Assembly (NCBI GenBank): GCA_019049505.1 | Contig: CM032447.1 | Span: forward strand, 10,380,918 to 10,444,917 | Length of the DNA: 64,000 nucleotides | Origin: Pachyrhynchus sulphureomaculatus | Lineage: Eukaryota > Arthropoda > Insecta > Coleoptera > Curculionidae | Direction: 5' to 3' | In this document: positions 38,569 through 48,150 of the stretch, piece by piece | Numbering within the stretch: position 1 is the first letter of the stretch | Layout of the letters: every line of letters begins with the position of its first letter | Made by a program: the position numbers and the translations under genes | Notes under the pieces: generated by a model | The model's input: the letters and a program-made list of their open reading frames with translations, nothing else | Told to the model about the DNA's origin: nothing | Databases searched by the model: none

Positions 38569-38835
38569 GCTGTTTACAATTGTGAAAGTCACCTGCAAAA
38601 GGATTTAAATGTAGTTTTTCATGCATTTCCAAAAGCAAATGAGGGTTATGTAAATATTACCAATGCATTTGGGCAAGTGGAAAAAGTTGACAGACTGAAA
38701 GTGTGGAAAAAAGTTCTCCGAATTATACGAAAAATCTCAATTGATTTTGTGATTAAGTTTGTTCTAAACATTTTAAAAAAGAAGATTCCATTCTTCCAGG
38801 TAAGAAAATTATTTATTCTTGAAGAGTCATGTTAG
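38556..38835 (+). pseudogene. THAP zinc-finger domain fragment
   Basis: The plus strand reads YAVYNCESHLQKDLNVVFHA then FPKANEGYVNI, VDRLKVWKKVLR and, after a one-base shift, VCSKHFKKEDSILPGKK. This is the THAP layout (C-x4-C...FHxFP...W...CSxHF). The first cysteine is Tyr (TAT at the target duplication). A stop follows at about 38840. Upstream codons are separated by the ribozyme insertion. A frame at 38998-39240 (PHPRKRFDFKMF) may be a further exon, but I do not recognise it. Confidence 0.65.
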
Positions 38836-39254
38836 GAAGAGTTGCTAGGATATATTCGCATTTTTCACCTGCCGGTGACTTTACAAGAGCATTTCATACC
38901 TAAAATATCCCCTGTTCTACTGTTAAATGTGTCATTTATCTCAAACACTTCTGTTTGCAATTGGGCCGTGGTTATACATGATGCTTGAATTTTCGTTATG
39001 TTGGGCGCAATAGTTTTGTCATCGATTATTCCACACCCAAGGAAAAGATTTGATTTTAAAATGTTTTCACCGAGTGTGAAATTTCTTTGGGCAGAATTTG
39101 TACCGGCCCATTTGCAAATACCGCCACTTGTTAATAATATTTTTGAAAAATACTGTCACACTCCCTATGCTTCACTTGTTACAAATTTAAATCTGCACCC
39201 ATATTTCGGCCATAATAATAATCATGGTAGGCTCCGGTCACAGGTAAGATCTCA

Positions 39255-39722
39255 ATAGCAAAAATACCCTGAAATTTTGGTACAAAAATATTGAATCCAG
39301 TGGGCACAATTCAGTTTGTTAGTTTGAATTGCCCGCCATTTTATGCCATTTGGTCCAAAATAGATCTTTTTTTAAAAAAAACTTTGGTCTCGACGCCAAC
39401 TTCCATTTTTTTTAAAATTGAAAATTTTTTATCACATCTGGTAGGGAATTTCATTTTCGTTATTTTTTTGTCAAAACGACCGAAAACACGCATTTGTTGT
39501 TATTTGATTAATTAACAAAACTGTTAAAATGACTCCAAAAAAAATTTTTTTTATCACATCGGAAAGTTGGCGTCGAGACCTAAATTTTGAAAAAAAAAGT
39601 TCTATTTTGAACCAAATGGCATATAATGGCGGGTAATTCAAATTTTAAATAACAAATTCAATTGGGACCACTGGGTTCAATATTTTTCACATCAAAATTT
39701 CCGGGTATTTTTGCTATAACAA
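39255..39722. repeat. Imperfect inverted repeat, arms about 220 bp
   Basis: AGCAAAAATACCCTGAAATT (39258) and its inverse near 39720, with GGTCTCGACGCCAACTT on both arms, fold into one long hairpin. MITE-like, lying within the THAP-type element. Confidence 0.75.
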
Positions 39723-39769
39723 AAGGCATATTTTCTGAAAGTTTCAAGCCGATCAGTTCACTTAAAGTG

Positions 39770-40125
39770 TATTTGTTTGGAGTTGATAGCAGAATTCTCT
39801 CATTGTAGATGCAAATGCATGTTGGGGTGCGCCCAAAAAAAAGAGATTTCTTATGCATTTTACTGGATTGTGCTACCTGTTTTGAATTATTTTTAAGGGT
39901 TCATCCTATTTTAGTGAGTAAACCTCTGCTATACAATAGAGCCATAAAATGTAAATGAAGGTTCATCGGTAGCATAGCCGCCCGAGCGTAACCTGCTTTT
40001 AGTGTTTAATAAATAAAATTATCTTAAAAATAAAGTTATACAAATATAAGATTTATTACCAAAATTTTTTTAATCTATAGATCTATATATTCACAATTCA
40101 CGATATAAAAACTTTAATTACAATC
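39770..40125. other. Intron sequence, no gene seen
   Basis: AT-rich stretch between the THAP-type element and the LINE fragment. Confidence 0.45.
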
Positions 40126-40970
40126 AAAAACCATCATCACCTTCAAAATCTGAAGACTCGACTCTCTAAAAATCAGTTTGGTTTTGTACCTCTGATGCTG
40201 TTCAATATATTTCGAATATTATATATACTACTATGGATAAGAGTAAACCAATACTTATAACATTTCTTGATTTGTCAACAGCTTTTTGACACTGTAAATC
40301 ACAAAGTGCTTTTGGATAAACTCTTTAACTATGGTATAAGAGGAGTGACTTATGGTTTGTTGCAGAGTTATTTAACTGGGGGCCATATTGTATCTCAATG
40401 ATTCGTTGCAGGGCACGCCAGGTAACTCAATAATATCATATGCGGGTGATACAGCAATTATCTCATCAGAGGATAATTGGTTAGATACACAAACCAAAAT
40501 GAATAGGTATCTCGAAAATGTATCGAGCTGGCTTGCTCGTAACTTTTGGAAATTATTCTAATAGCGTTCCTAATAATTTAAATATAAGAATTGAAGAGCA
40601 AGGCATAAAGAGAGTAGAAAATTATAAATATTTGGGAATTATGTTTGATTATAATATGAAATGGGATATACGTATAGAATATTTAATTAAGAAAACAAAA
40701 TATCTACTATTTATTTTTTCAAAGTTATCTAGGATTATGGAAACAGACACATTGCTGATGACATGTTTCAAGCATCTACTAAGTTTGAACCAATTATTTG
40801 TTTTGGGATCTCTTATGTATCACTACAGTGCACTTAGGAGTACATACATGACATTTCAGAGTGTACCTCGAAACAAAAATTTGCAATTACCTAAAATAAA
40901 TAAATCAAAATCGGGAAAACTTATTATTATGATCCCATATTATATTATATTGTATTATGTTAGAATATGA
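40126..40970 (+). pseudogene. Non-LTR reverse transcriptase fragment
   Basis: Plus-strand remnants of a jockey/CR1-like RT. LITFLDLSTAF followed by TVNHKVLLDKLFNYGIRG (about 40255-40350, frameshifted), the YxDD position as SYAGDTAIISSEDNW (the first D replaced by G, about 40435-40475), VENYKYLGIMFDYNMKWDI (about 40612-40670), then the C-terminal helices to about 40970. Several stops. No endonuclease or tail seen. Confidence 0.72.
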
Positions 40971-41094
40971 TATGTAACTAAATTAATGTCTCGGGTGATT
41001 TAAGTATTGTCAAATTGTTGATTTTATACTAAGTAGTTTTAAGTTTAAGAGGATATTAAAATACCTTTTTTTGTCCTTGTTTTTCAGCCCTACG

Positions 41095-42358
41095 TGCAAG
41101 TAACCTCTTAAATTGATAATTAAGGGTTCTATTTCCACAGTTTCTTCGACGTATTCGTCAAGTTTCCACATTTTATTTTCTTCTTCTATAACATGTCGAA
41201 TGCCATTTTTTCCAATTATCCATTTTGATCCTCTCTATCCCAGCGAGTAATAATTGCCTTACGTCTTAAAGTTTGAACGTGGTGTCTTCTCTTGTAACGA
41301 AACCTTTTATTTGTGCCCAAATTAGCTCTATGGGGTTCAATTCGCAATGACATGGAGGTAATCTAACCACTGTGATATTCCGTTCCTTTACCATCTCATC
41401 GAATGCGTATTTCTTGAACTGTGCCTTATTTTATTTCGCAATTTTGAGAAGTTCCGCTTTTAACATACTATCTTTATGTTTGAGATTTTTGTCTCTTATC
41501 CACTGAAGAATATCCGCTTTCTTTCATGAATTTGTCGGGAGTGGTTCTAATAATTGAGAATGGTATAGGGCATTGTCTAATACTATAACTGATTCTGCTG
41601 GTATACATTCAATCATTTATTAGAACTACTCCTCAAAAACATCGGCCGTCATCTCATGGTAATCTTTAGTTGACTCTGATTCGAATTCCAACAAGTCACC
41701 GTCGAGAAATCCATTTTCACTACCAATATGTGCTATATTAGCCTGCGACATTTTCCTGAAGGGGATTGTAATCCAGTTGACCAACCTTCTTTGTTGTTGC
41801 TTGTTTGGCGCTCTTAATGTTTTTGTCACTGTATGTCCCTCATTAACCCAAGTCTCATCTGAAAAATATCTCTTTCTTCGGCTCGAAATTTTCTGATTGC
41901 TCGTAGATATTCTCTTCTCCAACAAATTATTTCTGTATTATCGATAAGAACAGATTTTCTATTGTATTTTTCCCAACGAAAATTCAGGTTATGAAGGATT
42001 TTCCATAATTTCCATTTTTTTAAATCTGGTCTTCTCCGATTTCTTTTGCAAAACTTTGGTACTGGTGTACTTTTCTTCTCATTGCGTGTTTAAAGTCTTT
42101 ATCGACCTTTCCTTTGTGATTCTGAGGTTCGTTGCAAGGACCGCGTTTTCTTTCTTTTAGAAATCTATAAATAGTGGATGAACCAACTCCCGTCATGTTG
42201 GCACAGGTTTCCACGATTTCACGGACTTGGCTTGTTGGCTCTTGATGCTCTAGGGCATCGTGGACGTTAAGTATCACTGTTTTTTCTCGTAGGGAAAATG
42301 CAGATTTACAGACTCCGTGAAGTTTGACCGGGGCAAAACTGAAAGTTGAAGCCATCGC
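41095..42358 (-). pseudogene. DDE transposase-like gene (DDE_3 type), degenerate
   Basis: Starts ATG at about 42355. The first segment (MASTFSFAPVKLHG, then TGVGSSTIYRFLKERKRGP) is a helix-turn-helix region. A shifted segment has KRYFSDETWVNEGH (first D, about 41860), then ESVIVLDNALYHSQLLEP (second D, about 41535-41590) and LPPCHCELNPIELIWAQIKG (about 41310-41370), where the E follows an N-P-I motif. This D-D-E pattern is that of the Tc1/IS630-like DDE_3 superfamily common in insects. Multiple stops and shifts. Confidence 0.75.
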
Positions 42359-42386
42359 TGTTCTGATTTGAACTAAGCATATTATA

Positions 42387-43205
42387 TTTTGTCATTGTCT
42401 TTATTGAATTTAAGTTAGGCTATGCCTCTTACTTACATTTATGATAGCTTATATTCCTATACTACTTAACCTAGGTTCTATACAGTAATCCTAATTAACT
42501 TAACCTAGGACATTGGGTTTTAATTACATTGGTTGACTAATCTAACTTAACTAGAGCTTATTTCTAAACTAATCTAGAACTTAATTCTAAACTTAATCTA
42601 GGTTACAATCTTCATGGGGGTGGGGGAGGGCCATCGTCTTCGTCGGATATGGGGTCAGAAGGTCTTGGATAGTGATGGCGGGCGTTGGCGGGCACGTGGA
42701 ATGCGCTCCTTATGGTGGCGTTTGGGTGTTGTAGCGCCTTTGCGAAGAACTTGATGTTAGTGGACCTCATGTGTGCCTTGATTGTTGGCACACCGAGGTC
42801 TCTATGCAATTGCCGGTTTCGGACGAACCATGGGGCTCCCGTGATCATCCTCAGGGCCTTGTTCTGTACTGCCTGAAGTTGAGCTCTGCGTGTCTTGGTG
42901 AGTTTAGACCAAGTAGGGCAGGCGTGTGTGAGTCCTGCCCTCACGATGGTTTTATAAATTAGCAGCTTGATTTTTGGTTGCAACTTACTGGACCGGCTGA
43001 TGATTGGGTACAGCTTGCCCAGTAGTTGCTTGGCTTTCCTTGAGGCAGCATAGACCTGGTCTTTCCAGATGAGGTGTTTGTCATACTGGATTCCCAGGTA
43101 CTTGATGGTGGTTGCCCATTGGATGCGGGATCCCTGGAGCTGGAGTTGTCCATAAGGAGTGCCGTTGCCTTTGGCGAAGACGATGGCCTGTGTCTTACAT
43201 GGGTT
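42387..43205 (-). mobile_element. 5'-truncated jockey LINE insertion
   Basis: Flanked by an 11-bp direct repeat AGCATATTATA (42376-42386 and 43206-43216). Contains the RT C-terminus on the minus strand, a 3' UTR rich in TTAACTTAACC, and a short A run at the 42387 end. Confidence 0.88.
42612..43205 (-). pseudogene. Jockey RT C-terminal region
   Basis: One open frame reads CKTQAIVFAKGNGTPYGQLQ, then IKYLGIQYDKHLIWKDQV, then LIYKTIVRAGLTHACPTW, KTRRAQLQAVQNKALRMITG and LHRDLGVPTIKAHM, ending DEDDGPPPPP. This is the standard C-terminus of jockey-clade RTs after the YADD motif. The palm domain was lost by 5' truncation at 43205, but the remaining frame is unbroken. Confidence 0.88.
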
Positions 43206-43310
43206 AGCATATTATAAGTTTTTGCTTTATTTTTATACTTACACAGAACATTTTTATTGCATACTTAGGTATTTAGGCACCTACCTACCGATAAGTACTT
43301 TAGTTAATTA

Positions 43311-44638
43311 CGAGGCATGTTTTTTAAGTAAGTACCGTTTTGGAATTAAAAAAAGACGTGCAAAGATATCGCTATAATTTTATTTTTACATGAAAGCCTG
43401 TACCTTAATCTACTTTTCTACATAATTTCCGTGAATATTGAGGCACTTGTCATAACGTGGCACCAGTTTTTGAATACCCTCCTCATAAAATTCTGCCGCC
43501 TGACTTGTTAACCACTGTATCACAAATGTTTTGACTTCGTTATCGTCTTGAAGACGCTGACCATCCAGGTGCTTCTTCAAGTGCAGGAACAAATGGTAGT
43601 CGCTGGGCGCCAGATCAGGGCTGTATGGAGGATGATCTAGAGTTTCCCATTTAAAAGATTTGATGAGATCTTTGGTCCGATTAGCCACATGTGGACGGGC
43701 ATTGTCATGCAGCAAAACGATACCCTTACTTGCCACGTCTTTTGTTCTGGATTGCACGACGCAGATTGTTCAATGTCTCACAATAAGACGCTGCATTGAT
43801 TGTCTCATTACGAGGCAGAAACTCCACTAGCAATACTCCTTTTCTGTCCCAAAAAACTGTGCACATGATTTTGCGGGCAGAAATTGTTTGCTTAAACTTC
43901 ACTTTTTTGGGTGATGATGAATGTCGCCATTCCATGGATTGTTGTTTCGATTCTGGTGTGACGTAGGCCACTGATGTTTCGTCACCAGTAACAATTTGGT
44001 CTAAAAAATGTTCACCTTCATTGTGGTACCGCTCAAGGAAAGTCAATGCACTGCCTAAACATTGGGTTTTGTGCAAATCCGTCAACATTTTTGGAACCCA
44101 ACGTGAACACAATTTCCGGTAATTCAAGTTCTCGGTCACAATGCGATACAAAACACTACGAGAATATTGAGGAAAGCAGTCGCACAATGATGAAATTGTA
44201 AAGCGTCTGTTTTCTCTCACCTTTTCGTCCACTTTCTGCACCAAATCTTCATTAACGACCGAAGGACGCCCACTCCGTTCTTCATCATGCACATTTGTGC
44301 GGCCATCTTTAAAAGCTCTCACCCATTTCCTTACCATTCCATCACTCATAATGTTTTGTCCGTAAACTTCACAGATCTCACGATGAATATCGATCGGTTT
44401 TACGCCTTTAGCACTAAGAAATCGTATAACAGCCCGTACTTCACAATCGGCGGGACTCACGATTGTCGGAGGCATCTTAAACACTCAGTAAAACAACGTA
44501 TACAATGAAGAATCAGACTGTAATGGCGTCAGTGCGTAGACATGAGATGTAGGTTACCAGCGCGCATGCGCGGAACGCCGACCGTATCGCTGCGGCGGCG
44601 GAATCGCAAAACGGTACTTACTTAAAAAACATGCCTCG
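43311..44638 (-). mobile_element. Mariner (CGAGGCATGTTTTTTAAG family)
   Basis: Inverted ends CGAGGCATGTTTTTTAAGTA (43311) mirrored to 44638, with TA at 43309-10 and 44639-40. 1.33 kb with a nearly complete transposase gene. Confidence 0.95.
43410..44475 (-). pseudogene. Mariner transposase (DD34D), one frameshift
   Basis: ATG at 44475 (MPPTIVSPADCEVRAVIRFL). Helix-turn-helix region with SDGMVRKWVRAFKDGRT and ERSGRPSV. First aspartate in VTGDETSVAYVTPESKQQ, where the Trp usual after DET is Ser. A single frameshift at about 43740 separates this from the second half (KGIVLLHDNARPHVANRTK, then YSPDLAPSDYHLF), which carries the second and third aspartates, 34 residues apart. Stop at 43410-43412. 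One indel plus the DETS change suggest a fairly recently inactivated copy. Confidence 0.93.
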
Positions 44639-44640
44639 TA

Positions 44641-45155
44641 TATTCCTATAACTGCTAAAATCCCAAATAATTTTATTGTACCTATTATCATTAAGCTTTA
44701 TAACACTGTAGATTTCTAGTTCTTAAGAATTGTTAATTCTACTCGTTTAGGCCTTTGTCATACAAATAAGATTTTTAGTTTCATCATTTACTCATTAAAA
44801 TAAACTTTGAAATGCGTTTAGTTATATAGCTTACTGAAGAGTTTAGAAGGCATGTAATAAAATATTTTTTAGAAATAGGTCGCATTGTTGCATAGAGATA
44901 GAATATAAAGGTGATTAAAACTAAAAATGCAAATAATTGGTAGAGAAATTTCGGACGCTTATGGTTTATGACATGACACATGTTGTGTGCTATCAACTCT
45001 AAACAAACGGACTTTAGTCGACCTATACATTAAAAGGAAAAAAGAAAACAAGTTTTTTGCCGGTTTTTATAGGTTGAGCGACTTAAAACCCAAGATGATT
45101 TGTTGGAAATTTCATTATGATGAGTTTGTTTCTTTTTTTGTCTCGATTCGACTTA
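44641..45155. other. Intron; right half is dispersed repeat
   Basis: 44641-44995 shows no gene. 44999-45155 is diverged repeat related (inverted) to 37915-38040 and to the region around 36200. Confidence 0.5.
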
Positions 45156-46394
45156 CCAGGTGTACAAGTATGAAATGCGGATTTTTTTCTGAAAAAACAT
45201 GTTAAATTCGGAAGAATGATAAAAAGTGCTTTATTCAAAGTATGCTTCATCGCTTGTTATAACGTTTTTCCCATCTTGCGGGCAATTTGTGAATACCCAC
45301 GCCAGTAAAAAATCTTCCCCTTTTGTTGCGAACCATACATCGAGCCATTTTTTCACATCTTCGTACGAACCAAAGCGCTGCTCAGCAAGTGCGTGACCCA
45401 TCGATGCCAACAAGTGGTAATCGGAAGGAGCTAAGTCTGGTAAGGAAGCCGCATGGGGTAGAACTTCCTAGCTGAGTGCTTCCAACGTATCGCGAACTGG
45501 TTTTGTCATATGTGATGGAGCATTGTCATGAAGAAAAATAACTTTGTGTTGCCTCTTTCGGTATTCTGGCCTTTTTTCAAGCAGGGAACGGTTCAAATCG
45601 GTCAATTGTTGTTGGTAACGTTTAGTATTAACCATTTCCCCAGGTTTTAACAGCTCATAATAGACCACGCCCCTCTGGTCCCACCAAACACAGAGCATCG
45701 TCTTTCTGCCAAAGGAATTCGGTCTTGCGGTCGATGTGGATGGTGCGCCTGGGTTTACCCGTGATTTTTTGCGCTTGGGATTCTCAAAATAAATCCACTT
45801 TTCATCCCCTGTAACTATGTGTTTTTGCGCTTTTCCATTTGCCTGTCGTTCAACTCATGTGGTATCCATCTACCGGTCTTCTGAATCTTTCCCATCTCTC
45901 GTAGCCCATTGGAAACAGCTTGTTGCCTAACGCCCAATTGCTCGGCGAGTTGTTTTTGTGTTTGCGAATCATCTTTGTCCAACAATGCTTGCCATTCCAC
46001 ATCTTCGTATTTTTTTGGCGGTTTTCCAAGTTCCTTGCCTGCAACATCGAAGTCACCACTTTTGAAACGCCGAAACCATCGTTTACACCCATCTTGCGAT
46101 GGAGCATGTTCACCATAAGCTTCCCGAAGTAATCGGAATGATTCAACAGCAGTTTTCTTCAAATGAAAACAAAAAATTAATGCTGTCCGCTAATGCTCTT
46201 TGTTCGGTAAAAATTTCGACATATTGAACACAACAACACAACACTATGCACACACTTTTCCAATGTATCACTCGTGCGCATCTGACACTTGTTGATGACA
46301 CAACAAAATGGCGCAGTATCAAATCTTTATAGCACAAACTGCATTGGTGTACCATCTGTTGTCTGAAATCCGCATTTCATACTTGTACACCTGG
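45156..46394 (-). mobile_element. Mariner copy B
   Basis: CCAGGTGTACAAGTATGAAA at 45156, inverse to 46394, TA on both sides (45154-55, 46395-96). The flanks rejoin as GACTTATATAACCGGAGT, matching the uninterrupted repeat at 36172-36216 (inverse), which confirms the insertion point. Confidence 0.95.
45231..46222 (-). pseudogene. Mariner transposase, copy B
   Basis: Begins MSKFLPNKEH at 46222, with an immediate stop (TAG where siblings have TCG). The helix-turn-helix region (AYGEHAPSQDGCKRWFRR), catalytic HDNAPSHMTK and C-terminal HALAEQRFGSYEDVKKWLD segments lie in different frames. The segment between the DNA-binding domain and TGDEKW is shortened relative to copy C. Dead. Confidence 0.9.
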
Positions 46395-48142
46395 TATATA
46401 ACCGGAGTTATTTCACATTTTAAGCTCAAAAAACGCGCTTTGAAAACTTTTATAAGCAAAAGAGCACAAGTTCTTCGAGGTCCAAAACTCAGGACAATAC
46501 ACCTGGTGACACCCCCCAGAGAGGATAAAATCATAAGATTGCTGTATCTAAACTATGCCTATTTCATCATTATTTTGACCTTTTTTTACTGTACTATATC
46601 GTTTATCTGGCAATTTGGAGCACTATTAAGGTGATCAATAACTGTAAAAAAATATGAGTAGGTCGTAGATGCGGAATTTTAAGTAGGATTAATAAAAATA
46701 GTTACTTTCATATTCTTTTTTCGCGTAGTAGTCTAGAAAGCTGCTCAGATATAAAAATTAGCAAAAAAAAGCAAGATATCTACTATACCAAATTTAAGAG
46801 TATGAATCACTAAATTTAGTATTTTTCGAATAATATTTTAATAGTAACTCTCCACTCTGTAAAAGTGAGCAGGTCATTAACTGACTGCGATGTACCATCT
46901 GTATTTTACATGAGGAAAGCGACCAATCGCAAAAAACTCGATAATTCAAATGAAGGCTTACATTACAACCCTTTTCAATAAGCAAGAAACGGGAACAACA
47001 CTGTAGACAGAAAAATATCGGTTCGGCTGAAGTCACAACAGAACGTTACGATCAATTCATTAGTGTTGTCTAAACGAAATCATCGCTTAGCTGCTCGTTA
47101 AATTCCAGCTGCCACAGAAATTGTATGTTGTATCTTTAGGATGGTAGTGTATTATAGACTCTTATGACAACAGACAAGACGAGTCTAACTCTATAGTTTT
47201 CTGCAAAACTACGTATCAAATACATCGTGTTACCACAGTAAACATGAAACACAGCAACGACGTTCAAAAAAATTTTTAGGGTTATTCTTTATCACGCATT
47301 CGTCCCCTACCATACTAACAACATGGCTGCCAGCGCGGTAGCGTTTACATCTGAACTTTAAGGAGAATCTTTTTATAACGTGCTCCGAAATTCATTATTA
47401 GTAATCTTCCACTAGGTACTACTCAGTATATATCACCACTACAGCAAACACTTTATTTTTGCACCCGATACCGATAGAACCGTTGACTAAGCCAAGATTC
47501 ACGTCAATATTCCGTCTTAACGTGACTTTTGCTCCTATTTTAATAACTATATTCGCTTCTAGCCCTGCTGTCATGGAAGCATCATCTTAATACTTTTTTA
47601 TAATTAAAATATACTTAAAGTACTTCACTTAACAATTTTTTAATTACACCAAGTAGGTAAGTATTATTAAACCAATATATTTGATAAATGAAAAATATTA
47701 TTAAATATAATATATTAATTAATAAATAATACAAATTATTCATAATTATGGATTTTTTAGTGATTAATTAACTTTATACGACGTATTATTTACCGGGACT
47801 CACGGTTGACCTTGCATTATGCTATGTATGGCTGAGCGCTGCGCGCTCTCCGCGCTCTATCTCAAAAACGGTTTTTTAAGCGTATAAAAAATGTTTAGAA
47901 CAAAATTTGTAAAGAATTTTATGCTCTACAATGCATATGCAAATATCATTGAAGCTATAGGAAGCAAGATATTTGCGAAAAACCGATTTTTGTGACCTTT
48001 GACCTTGAATATCTTAAGACGCGGACACGAAATTTTATGAGACTTTTGAGACAACTTTTAGAATGCCAAAATAAAGGTTTATACAAGTTTATAGCTTATT
48101 ATCTCTCATTCCGAGGTTGACCCTCTTTTTTGGCTTAAGTGA
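46395..48142. other. Intron without recognisable genes
   Basis: 46395-46500 continues the dispersed repeat split by mariner B. The remaining 1.6 kb is AT-rich with no protein-like frame or terminal repeats I can assign. Confidence 0.45.
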
Positions 48143-48150
48143 CTGCACAA

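Larger units (their letters stand above)
38042..39765 (+). mobile_element. Possible THAP-type DNA transposon (degenerate)
   Basis: Inverted ends of about 50 bp, AAGTGAACCGATCGGCTTGA (from 38042) and its inverse (to about 39763), enclose a THAP-like coding fragment and a second internal inverted repeat. THAP domains serve as DNA-binding domains in P and some other transposases. No catalytic domain is recognised, so the classification is tentative. Confidence 0.45.

Noticed and set aside
38998..39258. Open frame starting MLGAIVLSSIIPHPRK as an independent gene
   Set aside because: Short, no recognised domain, and inside a degenerate transposon. It is mentioned only as a possible exon of the THAP-type element.
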